Shown here in pieces: positions 32,221 to 40,076 of a DNA stretch of 41,086 nt. Made by a program: the position numbers and the translations under genes. The notes below the pieces were generated by a model. The model worked only from the letters and a program-made list of their open reading frames with translations. It made no database searches and was not told the DNA's origin. This DNA is from an uncultured Succinivibrionaceae bacterium (GTDB lineage: Bacteria > Pseudomonadota > Gammaproteobacteria > Enterobacterales > Succinivibrionaceae). Numbering within the stretch: the stretch's first letter is position 1; every line of letters begins with the position of its first letter. Where the stretch lies: contig CALXOT010000005.1 of the NCBI GenBank assembly GCA_944390085.1, forward strand, positions 1-41,086. Direction: 5' to 3'.

Positions 32221-33512
32221 CAAATCAGTTTTCCTGTCTTAAACTCAGAGACCGCCTGTTCCAGGATAGCCAGACCTTTTTTAAGGTCTTCCAGCGTGAT
32301 ATTAAATTGCGGCTCAATGCGGATCCAATTAGAACCAAGACGCATCACATACAATCCCAGATCTGCGCAACGTCTGATGATACGGCAGGTAGCCTCGTTA
32401 TCATCCACCCCGCTTTGATTGGATTTAATCCATAAAGCAAAAGCATAGCCAATCCCTGTTATCTTTTCGACTACTTCATTATGTTTCTCCTGCAGCGCAT
32501 ACAGACTCTGATAGAGCAGGCTGCTGCGCTCTTCAAGAGAATTTTTAAACCCCGGTTCATCCATGCGATTTAACAGGGTAAGTCCGCGCGCACAAGCTTC
32601 AGCAGTACCGGCCATGGAAAAAGCATGCTCACACGGGCCAAGGCTATCCATGAAGTTCACCTTGCCAATAATCGCTGAAAGTGGGACTCCACCTCCCATG
32701 GTTTTTCCGATCACCACAGCATCAGGTACGATACCTTCGTAATTTTCAATGGAGAAAAATGGACCAGTGCGCCTGAAAGCCATCTGAATCTCATCGACCA
32801 CAAATGCTATGCCCCATGCCCTTGCGATGCCATAAATAGCCTGCATCAGTTTTTGATGCATTGGCAGCATGCCCATATCACCCTGCACTGGTTCAATGAT
32901 AAAACCGGCAATACTCTCATAATCAAGGTAGGCAAGCTCCAGTAAACAATTGTCAATATCGTCATCAGAAGCTTCTTCATCACAAAAAGGCAGGATATGA
33001 ACCTCCGGCAACAACGGATCAAATTTATCGGAAATACGCCCAGGCAATGTTGTTAAACTCACTGCTCCAAAAGTAGTGCCATGATAATCACCGCTGAATG
33101 TCACTATTTTCTTACGTTTGGTAAATGCGCGACATAATTTAATAGCCCCATCGATTGCCTCTGAACCACACACACCAAAGGCAACCTTTACTTGCCCGCC
33201 GCCCGGATAGTGACTTGCCAGCGCCTTTGCATATTCCACCTGCGGCAACCCCACGGCATAAGGGAAAGGAAATGAACCAAAATCCCCACACTCTACCCGA
33301 TCATAGCCCATGCACATGGTGCATGCCCCGGAAGTAAAGTCCAGATATTCCTTCCCCTCAGCATCTACTAAATAAGAGCCATGTGCTGACTTGATTGCCA
33401 GTGGTAACTCAGCTATATGCTGATATGAAGCAATATAAGCGGCATCATCGCGCAGAGCCTGGGCTGTGCTTAAGCTATCCATTTTTAACATTATCCTGAA
33501 GCGTGAAAGCAT
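32220..33512 (-). CDS. Class III PLP-dependent aminotransferase (GabT/ArgD-like)
   Basis: The protein of up to 430 residues has the class III aminotransferase pattern: GSYLVDAEGKEYLDFTSGAC (about residues 45-64), VCGSEAIDGAIKLCRAFTKR, FSGDYHGTTFGAVSLT, the pyridine-nitrogen Asp in FVVDEIQMAFRRTGPFFSIE, the PLP Lys in DAVVIGKTMGGGVPLSAIIG and the HAFSMAGTAEACARGL phosphate-binding turn. An unusual feature is the Cys-rich N-terminal motif ACTMCMGYDRVECGDFGSFP. It transfers an amino group from an omega-amino acid or similar to a keto acid; the substrate (GABA, ornithine, diaminobutyrate) is not resolved. Three Met codons are possible starts; the third (33482) has AGGA upstream. It is coupled to a Nudix gene downstream. 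Confidence 0.82.
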   Translation of the reverse strand: MLSRFRIMLKMDSLSTAQALRDDAAYIASYQHIAELPLAIKSAHGSYLVDAEGKEYLDFTSGACTMCMGYDRVECGDFGSFPFPYAVGLPQVEYAKALASHYPGGGQVKVAFGVCGSEAIDGAIKLCRAFTKRKKIVTFSGDYHGTTFGAVSLTTLPGRISDKFDPLLPEVHILPFCDEEASDDDIDNCLLELAYLDYESIAGFIIEPVQGDMGMLPMHQKLMQAIYGIARAWGIAFVVDEIQMAFRRTGPFFSIENYEGIVPDAVVIGKTMGGGVPLSAIIGKVNFMDSLGPCEHAFSMAGTAEACARGLTLLNRMDEPGFKNSLEERSSLLYQSLYALQEKHNEVVEKITGIGYAFALWIKSNQSGVDDNEATCRIIRRCADLGLYVMRLGSNWIRIEPQFNITLEDLKKGLAILEQAVSEFKTGKLI

Positions 33513-33746
33513 TAATTTAAAAACTGATCAGAGTATAAACTAAAGCAAAGATTAAAGATGCTTCAGTTATCACAAGACCAGACGTCCTTAGCGGCTTTAC
33601 GCAACATTTTTCTCCATACCGCACAAATTTACTTTATCAATATTCTGTCTCTGACATTAGCCATGATCTCTTGTTTATAAACAGATTTTGTCAGCATTCT
33701 CCATTTTGTGAAAATGTCTAAATAGAATTCATAACTGCGAAAGATC

Positions 33747-33775
33747 TTGTCAAAGCTCCAGCTATTTGCTAATTT
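33747..33775 (+). promoter_or_regulatory. Sigma-70 promoter of the 6S RNA gene
   Basis: TTGTCA (33747-33752), 17-base spacer, TAATTT (33770-33775). Transcription should begin near 33782, giving an about 19-nt 5' leader to be trimmed to the mature RNA end. Confidence 0.75.
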
Positions 33776-33800
33776 AATAGACAAGTCGCAAGACTGACGA

Positions 33801-33983
33801 ATTCCCTGGGGTGTGCGCCAGTGGCTTATACCCTGAGCCGATATTTACTAGATTGGGAAGGCTTCTTATCTGATGATGAGCATGCCGCCAATTGTAGCGG
33901 AAGCCTGGTACAGGTATAGTTTTCCCACTTGAACCTCCTGGTTCAAGGAGTTAATAGCCACAGCGGCACTTCCGGGGTCGTTC
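33801..33983 (+). ncRNA. ssrS: 6S RNA (RNA polymerase regulator)
   Basis: The sequence matches gammaproteobacterial 6S RNA at its diagnostic blocks: CCCTGAGCCGATATTT (33831-33846), GAGCATGC in the middle, and the apical hairpin CTTGAACC / GGTTCAAG near the 3' side. The 5' end (CCCTGGGG) pairs with the 3' end (CTTCCGGGG) to close the long rod, and the length of about 183 nt equals the E. coli RNA. 6S RNA mimics an open promoter, binds sigma-70 RNA polymerase in stationary phase and is released by pRNA synthesis on outgrowth. In E. coli the gene sits upstream of ygfA; here it stands alone, convergent with the ybhR-like gene. The ends are set by pairing and are good to a few bases. Confidence 0.93.
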
Positions 33984-34059
33984 CTTCTCTCCCTGTTTTA
34001 AAGCCTCAGTTTTTTCCTGTTCCATCTATTCTGCAATCATTTCTGACACCATGACGGTA

Positions 34060-35133
34060 CTAATCAAGATGATGACGGAATAAATACATCGCCACGGGCA
34101 TGGTGATAAAGGCGCAGCCGATAAGCGGCAAGAGCAAATACCAGATATCAGCAAAACAAGCTCCTTCCAGATAAATGCGTTGCAACGCTTCAATGCCGTA
34201 ATACAGCGGATTTATGGCCTTAACCAAAAATTGCAAGGCTTCAGGCATCGCAGCAAGGGGGGTGATTAATCCAGACAGGATGATACAGGGCAGTGCAATG
34301 ATAAAGGCACTGATCAAAGCCTGTTGTGCTGTTCTGGCAATGGCTGATACAGCAAGGCCCACCCCCACCACTGCCAGATCAAAAACCGCCACCACCCCAA
34401 ATAACAAAAACACCGATCCTTTAAGTTCAATGCCAAAGTAAAAACGACAAATCAAAAATAGGATTAAACTTTGCATAAAGGCTGCTACTGCCGGAGGCAG
34501 TGCTTTTCCAACCAAGATCTCAGCTGAGTTTGCCGGGGTCATCAGCAGCATATCAAAATTTCCATCTTCACGCTCTCGCGCCACAGTAAGGGCAGACAGC
34601 AGCAACACCTGAATCAGTGAGAGCGCTAAAATCATGGAACTTAAAATGGTATAGCGCGTTAAGTTGTGCTCATTGAAATAAAAGCGATAATTAATACGGG
34701 TAGCTGTGTCTGGAGTAAGCATCGAGTTCAGGTAAAATGCTGCAGTGTTAGCTGCCGCCGTATTGCGTGCATCAGTAATCAAATAAATATCTCCGGTTGA
34801 ATCAAAATCAGGGGGCAAATGTAAACCGACAAGCCCTTGCCCCTCATTCATGGCCGTTACAAAGCAATCCTGACTGATGCACTTTTGCGCAAGCGTGAAC
34901 AGATGGTTATGCTCAAGCCTGAGACTTAAACGCAGGCTCTGTACACTGTGACTTTCATCAAGCAGCACATATGGCACATGACTTAAATTAAATGAAGCAC
35001 CATAACCGAACACTATGCACTGCACGATTATGGGTACAATCAGGATTTTACGCGTTCCCTTATCCAACCACATCATTAAACATTCCTTTTTTACCAGGGC
35101 CAGGATGCGTAACACAGAATTTTTAAACCGCAT
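34060..35133 (-). CDS. ybhR: YbhR-like ABC-2 type permease
   Basis: The 357-residue membrane protein has one N-terminal helix (IVPIIVQCIVFGYGASF, about residues 33-49), a periplasmic domain to about 165, and five more helices with the ABC-2 core ALTVAREREDGNFDMLLMTP (about 182-201) and PCIILSGLITPLAAMP. This is the layout and length of YbhR (368 residues). With YbhS it forms the membrane channel of an export ABC transporter. It is last in the four-gene operon and follows ybhS by 2 bases. Orthology is inferred from the whole operon pattern (HlyD, dual ATPase, two ABC-2 permeases). Confidence 0.87.
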   Translation of the reverse strand: MRFKNSVLRILALVKKECLMMWLDKGTRKILIVPIIVQCIVFGYGASFNLSHVPYVLLDESHSVQSLRLSLRLEHNHLFTLAQKCISQDCFVTAMNEGQGLVGLHLPPDFDSTGDIYLITDARNTAAANTAAFYLNSMLTPDTATRINYRFYFNEHNLTRYTILSSMILALSLIQVLLLSALTVAREREDGNFDMLLMTPANSAEILVGKALPPAVAAFMQSLILFLICRFYFGIELKGSVFLLFGVVAVFDLAVVGVGLAVSAIARTAQQALISAFIIALPCIILSGLITPLAAMPEALQFLVKAINPLYYGIEALQRIYLEGACFADIWYLLLPLIGCAFITMPVAMYLFRHHLD

Positions 35134-35135
35134 GT

Positions 35136-36263
35136 TCAGCCCCTCCTTAAGGAGCTTAACGCTTTAAAGCACAAGCATGCGAAAAGTAAGGCATACCCAC
35201 CGATGATCCCGAGATTACGCCACAGGATCCAGTCACTGCCACCAGATAAAAAACAGATCTTGACTGATTGCACTGCATAGGTTGGATGGAGCAATGATCC
35301 AAGGATATTAATGCCAAGCGGTAAGGAGCGCAGATCAAAAACGGCTCCGGACAGCAGGATTGCCGGCAGAAAACTTAAAATAATTGCGTATTCACAGGCC
35401 AGGAATTGATCACGGACCAGTGCAGATAACCACAGTCCCATCAAACAGCAAGACAGCGCATAAACAGCCAAAGTTAAAATCAGCAGCAGCACGCTACCCC
35501 GTACGGGCAGTTCAAAAATCAGCTCAATTAAAATAATGAGCATCATGGCAGAGGCCAGGGACAAAACAAGATATGGGATAAGCTTGGACAAAATGATCTC
35601 TGCAAAACTTACCTGAGCTGCAAACAATGATTCCAAAGTCCCCCGGGTACATTCACGCGCTATCACCAAGGAAGACATGACATTGCACACCAAAGACAAG
35701 ATCCCAATAAACTGTCCGGGCATTAGGTAGAAAACAGATTGGTTTTCTGGATTAAACCAGGAACGTATTTCAAGTTGCACCCGCAAACCTGCAGAACTTG
35801 CAGTCAAGGGCTTGACAGATCTTAGCTCTGGCAATGCAGCCAGGGCTGACTGCAAGTAAGTTAGAGCTAATTGTGCCATTAAGGCCTGACTGCCATTAAT
35901 GGCCGCATATAGCTTTGATCCCCGTACAAAATCTGCCTGCGCAGGCACAAATAAAAATGCATCACTGCGGTGAGAACGCAGTGCCAGCTGTGCTTCTGGT
36001 AAAGAAGTAGCCTCAAAAACTTCAAAATAATCAGATCCGGTCAGTGCATTTTTTACCTCAAGATAGAGCGGATCGACCTGCGTTGCGACCAAGGTCACAC
36101 GCACAGGCCTTACGTCCATATTAAGGCCATAACCGTAAATAAAAAGTAAAAGTATTGGCATAAAAAAAGCTGCTGCCAATACTGACTTATCGCGTAATAT
36201 CTGCAACCACTCTTTTTTTATTAAAGCGACTAGGTGTACTAAGTTTACCGATAATTCAGACAC
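35136..36263 (-). CDS. ybhS: YbhS-like ABC-2 type permease
   Basis: The 375-residue membrane protein begins with a short cytoplasmic segment (LVALIKKEWLQILRDKSVLA) and a first helix AAFFMPILLLFIYGYGLNMD. A periplasmic domain follows to about residue 185, then five helices with the permease motif VIARECTRGTLESLFAAQVS (about 197-216) and FLPAILLSGAVFDLRSLP. YbhS of E. coli has 377 residues and the same order. The periplasmic domain of the pair is expected to contact the HlyD-type adaptor (YbhG). Encoded 10 bases after the ATPase gene. Confidence 0.87.
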   Translation of the reverse strand: MSELSVNLVHLVALIKKEWLQILRDKSVLAAAFFMPILLLFIYGYGLNMDVRPVRVTLVATQVDPLYLEVKNALTGSDYFEVFEATSLPEAQLALRSHRSDAFLFVPAQADFVRGSKLYAAINGSQALMAQLALTYLQSALAALPELRSVKPLTASSAGLRVQLEIRSWFNPENQSVFYLMPGQFIGILSLVCNVMSSLVIARECTRGTLESLFAAQVSFAEIILSKLIPYLVLSLASAMMLIILIELIFELPVRGSVLLLILTLAVYALSCCLMGLWLSALVRDQFLACEYAIILSFLPAILLSGAVFDLRSLPLGINILGSLLHPTYAVQSVKICFLSGGSDWILWRNLGIIGGYALLFACLCFKALSSLRRG

Positions 36264-36273
36264 CTCATACTCC

Positions 36274-37995
36274 CTATTCCAGCAGATTCCTGTGGCTAAT
36301 CAAATCCATAAAACTTTGTTCCACGCTAATTCTGTGTGCTCCTTTTTTGCAAATTTCAGCAGGAGTGCCACAGATTAAAATCTGTCCCTGATCCTGAATC
36401 AAAAAGCGATCACAATATTCAGCTTCCTCTAAGAAATGCGTAGTTACAATCACTGTGGTACCAGCCTGTGCCAGACCTAAAATCCGCTGCCAGAAAATGC
36501 GTCTGGTGAGAGGATCTGCTCCTGATGTAGCCTCATCAAGGAACAAAATTGCAGGTCTTGCCAGTAAGGCGCATGCAATCGATAAATTCCGCTGCAAGCC
36601 AAAAGGCAATTCGCCAGCCGGCATATCCCGACTCTGTCCCAAATCATATTCAGCCAGCAGCTTGTCAATGCGTTCCTGTTTTTCCTTACCAGATAAGGAA
36701 TAACTTTGAGCAAAATAACTGAGATTTTGAAACACCGAAAGTTTCTTATATAAAGAAAAGCGCTGTGACACATAACCTATCTGTAAGCGCGCGGTGCTCT
36801 TTTGTTTTTTTACATTAAGTCCATTTAACTCTATCTCACCACTGCTTGGCCGTAACAGCGAACACATCATGCGGAAAGTAGTGGTCTTGCCTGCCCCATT
36901 GGGGCCAAGCAGCCCAAATATTTCCCCCCGCTTTACAGAAAAGGAAGAATTTGCCACCGCAGTAAAAGAACCAAATTTTTTGCTGACCTGTAAAAGTTCC
37001 ACTGCTGTATCATTCAGAACAAAGCCAGGACTTTCAGACTTGAGCTTGGGCACGCTCCTTCCCTGCAAGGCCAGCTTGATATATGCATCTTCCACTGAAG
37101 GATCACGCGCGCGCACAGACAGCTTAGCGTACTCACCACCAAGCACAGATCCAAGGTAATGTTGAAGACCTGAGCATAGTTGTACCTCAGTTACCGGCCC
37201 GGGGCTTTGTATTCTGAACTCTCCTTGCCAGGGACTGGCATCTGCACACAGATCGGAGCAACCATGCAATGCAAGCAGAACCTTTTGTAAAACCCGGGGC
37301 TTATCTGGCAATGCACCAAGACAAAAGGTACAACCCTTAACCAATTTTTTAAGTTCATGCACGGCTCCCTGGTAGACAAGCTTGCCATTTTCAAGCAATA
37401 ACAGCTGCTCACAGCGCTCTGCCTCACTTAAATAGGCAGTAGAAAAGATGAGGCTCGCATCAGTACTGTCAAGATAATCATCGATAAGTTGCCACAATTC
37501 TTTACGTGACAGCGGATCTACACCAACCGTAGGTTCATCCAAAATTAACAGACGCGGTCTGGAGCAGAGCATGGTACATAAAGCAAGTTTTTGCCGCATG
37601 CCTCCCGACAGCTTTCCGGCAAGACGATTAGAAAAAGCAAGCAATCGGGTTTTAGACAACAGATTGGTTAAAAAGGCACGTTCACGATCGGGGTTAAGCC
37701 CATGCAAGGAAGCAAAGAGTTCCAAATTCTCATACACAGTCAAATCGTTATACAAGCCAAGCTGCTGTGGCATATAGGCAAAAAAGCTGTCTTTTTTTTG
37801 CCCGGGCAGATAGACTTTCCCAGAGGTTGGCCATAACAACCCAGCCATCAGTTTTAACAGCGTAGATTTACCGGATCCGTCCCCCCCAATTAAAGCACAG
37901 CGCCTGCAATCAGAAATATTAAAATTCAAATTGGAAAACAAAAGCTTTTTGCCATAGGCGAAGCTTACATTTTCAAAAAGCAGCATCTGCCTCAT
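36274..37995 (-). CDS. ybhF: YbhF-like dual-domain ABC exporter ATPase
   Basis: The protein of about 573 residues has two nucleotide-binding domains. NBD1: Walker A ALIGGDGSGKSTL, signature LSGGMRQKLALC and Walker B LLILDEPTVGVDP. NBD2: Walker A LLGPNGAGKTTTF, a degenerate signature LPFGLQRNLSIA where LSGGQ is expected, and Walker B ILFLDEATSGADP. E. coli YbhF (578 residues) also has a weakened second signature, so this is family character and not decay. It drives export by YbhSR; the E. coli system has been linked to drug and cation export. The start is ambiguous (TTG 37998, ATG 37995, ATG 37986 with GAGG close by). It overlaps the end of ybhG by some 20 bases, implying coupling. Confidence 0.88.
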   Translation of the reverse strand: MRQMLLFENVSFAYGKKLLFSNLNFNISDCRRCALIGGDGSGKSTLLKLMAGLLWPTSGKVYLPGQKKDSFFAYMPQQLGLYNDLTVYENLELFASLHGLNPDRERAFLTNLLSKTRLLAFSNRLAGKLSGGMRQKLALCTMLCSRPRLLILDEPTVGVDPLSRKELWQLIDDYLDSTDASLIFSTAYLSEAERCEQLLLLENGKLVYQGAVHELKKLVKGCTFCLGALPDKPRVLQKVLLALHGCSDLCADASPWQGEFRIQSPGPVTEVQLCSGLQHYLGSVLGGEYAKLSVRARDPSVEDAYIKLALQGRSVPKLKSESPGFVLNDTAVELLQVSKKFGSFTAVANSSFSVKRGEIFGLLGPNGAGKTTTFRMMCSLLRPSSGEIELNGLNVKKQKSTARLQIGYVSQRFSLYKKLSVFQNLSYFAQSYSLSGKEKQERIDKLLAEYDLGQSRDMPAGELPFGLQRNLSIACALLARPAILFLDEATSGADPLTRRIFWQRILGLAQAGTTVIVTTHFLEEAEYCDRFLIQDQGQILICGTPAEICKKGAHRISVEQSFMDLISHRNLLE

Positions 37996-38965
37996 CAAAA
38001 TAAACCGTAATAGCTTGCCCTAAGCGGAAATCACCATCAGGATCAGAAAAGTCAGCCCTAACCTCATACATGAGATCAGGCCTCAGCTCCTCTGTTTGCA
38101 CGGTCTTTGGGGTAAATTCAGCGCTCTCAGACACTGCCGTGACCACTGCCTGAGTGCGGGCTCCAGTAGCAGCAGAAACCGTGATACGGCTGCCTACCCC
38201 AATACTGGCAAGTCTGAGTTCGTTTAAATAAAAGCGGGCTATTTTACGCTCAGCATGTGCAAGATAATAAACAGGACTTTGTGCAGTCACCATATTGCCC
38301 AATTCCTGCAGACGGCTGCGCACAATACCAGTAATAGGGGCCTTCAACACTGACTGCTTATTTATTTTGTATGATAGGAGATCAAGCCCAGCAAGGCAGG
38401 CTGTAAGTTGAGCTTGTTTGGCATCAATATCGCTTTGCTCATATCCGTTTTGATACTGCAAAAGCTGTGCCTGGGCCTGCCTGAGAGCCCCTTCTGTCTG
38501 CCTGAGATTATATCGGGCATCATCTCGTTCCTGCGCACTGATGGTACGGCGCTTATATAATTTCTCAGCCCTTGCAGCGCTAAGTTGAGCCAAATCCCTT
38601 GCTGCTTGCAGACGCTCACATTCACCCTGAGCCATCTCTAAAAGCTCACTGCGATATCCTGTCTTGAGCTTATTTAATTCAGCCTGATAGACTGTACACT
38701 GTGCCTGCGCCTGCTTATATTGAAGCTTCAGCTCTGTAGTATCAAGCACAGCTAAAACCTGCCCCGTTTCTACTTTCGTACCTTCATCTACTTTCAAGCT
38801 GATAATACGTCCAGGAATTTCAAAGGCAAGGGTGCTCTCTTTCACATCAATAAAACCATAGGCCTTATTCTGTGAGACCTTACCCTGTTGCCAGAATAAA
38901 AGGCCACATGACAATACTGCAAGCAGAGCCATCACACACAGAGCCAGGACAAACCTTTTACTCAC
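37973..38965 (-). CDS. ybhG: YbhG-like HlyD-family membrane fusion protein
   Basis: The 330-residue protein (E. coli YbhG 332) has an N-terminal membrane anchor (FVLALCVMALLAVLSCGLLF). A biotinyl-lipoyl-like domain follows (GFIDVKESTLAFEIPGRIIS, LKVDEGTKVETGQVLAVLD), then a long coiled-coil hairpin rich in Gln and Ala (about 85-200) and a beta-barrel part ending SESAEFTPKTVQTEELRPDL. The last block matches YbhG closely. The adaptor spans the periplasm to connect the ABC pump with an outer-membrane channel. I start at the GTG at 38963-38965, which has GGGAG 5 bases upstream; the longer reading from GTG 38998 adds LYCLIVQGAA without a ribosome binding site. First gene of the operon and preceded by a structured leader. 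Confidence 0.87.
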   Translation of the reverse strand: MSKRFVLALCVMALLAVLSCGLLFWQQGKVSQNKAYGFIDVKESTLAFEIPGRIISLKVDEGTKVETGQVLAVLDTTELKLQYKQAQAQCTVYQAELNKLKTGYRSELLEMAQGECERLQAARDLAQLSAARAEKLYKRRTISAQERDDARYNLRQTEGALRQAQAQLLQYQNGYEQSDIDAKQAQLTACLAGLDLLSYKINKQSVLKAPITGIVRSRLQELGNMVTAQSPVYYLAHAERKIARFYLNELRLASIGVGSRITVSAATGARTQAVVTAVSESAEFTPKTVQTEELRPDLMYEVRADFSDPDGDFRLGQAITVYFDEADAAF

Positions 38966-39022
38966 AGCAGCTCCCTGTACTATAAGGCAATAAAGCACTC
39001 ACCCATGGGATAAAAGCGGGGT

Positions 39023-39202
39023 GTCCTGAGAGCGGTTTTTTCCCTTTTTGCCGTTTTGCTGGCGAGGAACGAGGTCATGGGCTTGAGCCCGCAGCGGCCT
39101 CCTGACCAGTCTGCACCAAGGCAGACCGCTTATATGCGCCTCCTGTAGTACTAAGCGCTACAAGCACTATCCGGATTTAGGATACGCTAAGCCCCTCAGG
39201 AC
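39023..39202 (-). ncRNA. Candidate structured RNA or riboregulatory leader of ybhG, class unknown
   Basis: A perfect 8-bp closing stem, GTCCTGAG (39023-39030) with CTCAGGAC (39195-39202), encloses a series of local hairpins: TATCC/GGATA (39168-39184), TGTAG/CTACA (39144-39162), GTCTGC/GCAGAC with a 6-nt loop (39109-39126), and GGTCA/TGACC (39073-39107) around GGGC-TTGA-GCCC (39079-39090). The predicted minus-strand start (about 39202, from TATACT) coincides with the 5' base of the closing stem, so the RNA would begin inside the fold. It does not match tmRNA, RNase P, 4.5S, 6S, or a riboswitch I know. It could be a cis leader of the exporter or a free small RNA. Confidence 0.5.
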
Positions 39203-39276
39203 GATTTCAGTATAAAAAACAAAGGACTTATCAACTGTGATGCCTGACGCAAAATCATAGCTTTGCTCATTGCTTT

Positions 39277-39292
39277 TGTGAAAACCTTCACA
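39277..39292. promoter_or_regulatory. Perfect CRP box upstream of the ybh leader
   Basis: TGTGAAAACCTTCACA has both CRP half sites in full and sits in a 9-bp perfect dyad (TTTTGTGAA/TTCACAAAA, 39274-39295). Its centre is about 82 bases upstream of the predicted start at 39202, a spacing that would be on a helical face used by class I CRP activators. Because it is a dyad just past the HAD gene stop it could also form a weak hairpin at that gene's end. Confidence 0.6.
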
Positions 39293-39307
39293 AAATTACT
39301 TACACAA

Positions 39308-39964
39308 TTAATACTTTACACATTTAGGCAGTAAGAATGCGGCAAGCTTATCCACACTGTCAAAACAATTTGCAGAATTAAGTTCCAAAAGCTCCTGGCG
39401 ATCAAGCGCCTGAGGCTGCCACAACGCTGAATAACAAGTTACACCTGTAGCCTTGCAGGCAGTAAAATCTGAAAGAGCATCACCGATGTAACAAACTTCA
39501 GCTGCTTTTAAGCAGTATTTCTGAAGCAACGTCCTTAAATGCTCATCCTTATTGTTTTTGTAGGTATCACCGCAACTTACAGCAGCAAACACTGAGTCCA
39601 GTCCCCAGAAATCCAGGGTTATATGACAACTGCGCTCACATTTACCTGTAATAAGCAGTAACAGAACGCCCTTTTCCTGCAGGGCCTTAATTAATTCGCG
39701 AATGCCTGGAAAAGGCTGGACATTGTGTTCCTGCAAAGCCCTGGCGTAGTCCTGATGATAGCGTTCTGAAGCCTGCTGCCATTTATCACCTGCAAGCTTC
39801 ATTGCTATGCCATCTTCATTAATACCGAAATAACAGGTTACATCATTATCTTTAAGTTTTCTTCCAGAATAAAAGGAAAAGGTATCACGCAGAAGCGGGA
39901 TACAAATAGGAAAAGTATCTCCCATGGTACCGTCTATATCAAAACATACTGCCTTATACTGCAT
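39308..39964 (-). CDS. HAD-superfamily phosphatase (phosphoglycolate phosphatase-like)
   Basis: The 218-residue protein has the four HAD motifs: I, FDIDGTMGD (nucleophile Asp in residues 8-16); II, LLLLITGK; III, a Lys in the NNKDEHLRTLL region; IV, CYIGDALSDFTACKATGV. A helical cap (about 17-80) marks it as subfamily IA, like Gph or PpaX. It probably hydrolyses a small phosphate ester in the cytosol; the substrate is open. The ATG at 39962-39964 has AAGGAA 6 bases upstream, so the TTG reading from 39982 is rejected. Downstream of the nitroreductase gene on the same strand, but a terminator lies between them. Confidence 0.85.
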   Translation of the reverse strand: MQYKAVCFDIDGTMGDTFPICIPLLRDTFSFYSGRKLKDNDVTCYFGINEDGIAMKLAGDKWQQASERYHQDYARALQEHNVQPFPGIRELIKALQEKGVLLLLITGKCERSCHITLDFWGLDSVFAAVSCGDTYKNNKDEHLRTLLQKYCLKAAEVCYIGDALSDFTACKATGVTCYSALWQPQALDRQELLELNSANCFDSVDKLAAFLLPKCVKY

Positions 39965-40015
39965 GAAGATTTCCTTGAGCAAGTTCAGCTGAAAAAAGTG
40001 TCTTTATACAGAACA

Positions 40016-40050
40016 AACAAAAAACCGCTGCCCGGCTTCAGCGGGAGCGG
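40016..40050 (-). terminator. Terminator of the nitroreductase gene
   Basis: CCGCT-G-CCCG (40025-40034) pairs with CGGG-AGCGG (40042-40050), one bulged G, 7-nt loop. On the minus strand the stem is followed by TTTTTTGTTTGTT, a good T run. It lies 27 bases past the stop. Confidence 0.88.
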
Positions 40051-40076
40051 CATAAAATTTAGTTGATAGATAAAAT

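Larger units (their letters stand above)
33513..34059. other. Intergenic region holding the 6S RNA gene
   Basis: The only content I can support here is the 6S RNA and its promoter, described separately. The first 230 bases (33513-33746) contain no other clear signal. The last 75 bases, between the RNA end and the stop of the ybhR-like gene, include T runs (CTGTTTTAAAG and GTTTTTTCC) that could end the RNA's primary transcript. Confidence 0.5.
38966..39307 (-). promoter_or_regulatory. Leader and promoter region of the ybh operon
   Basis: This gap between the HAD gene and ybhG holds, in order of minus-strand transcription, a perfect CRP-type box (39277-39292), a -10 TATACT (39209-39214; the -35 is poor), a candidate structured RNA (39023-39202) and about 55 bases to the GTG start, including a CCCATGGG palindrome. 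No short gene is supported. The whole leader appears to be structured, which suggests control of the exporter by RNA folding. Confidence 0.55.

Noticed and set aside
39023..39202. Known housekeeping RNA (tmRNA, RNase P RNA, 4.5S RNA) in the ybhG leader
   Set aside because: None of the diagnostic blocks (tmRNA alanine-acceptor ends, RNase P GAGGAAAGTCC, SRP GGAAGG tetraloop region) is present.
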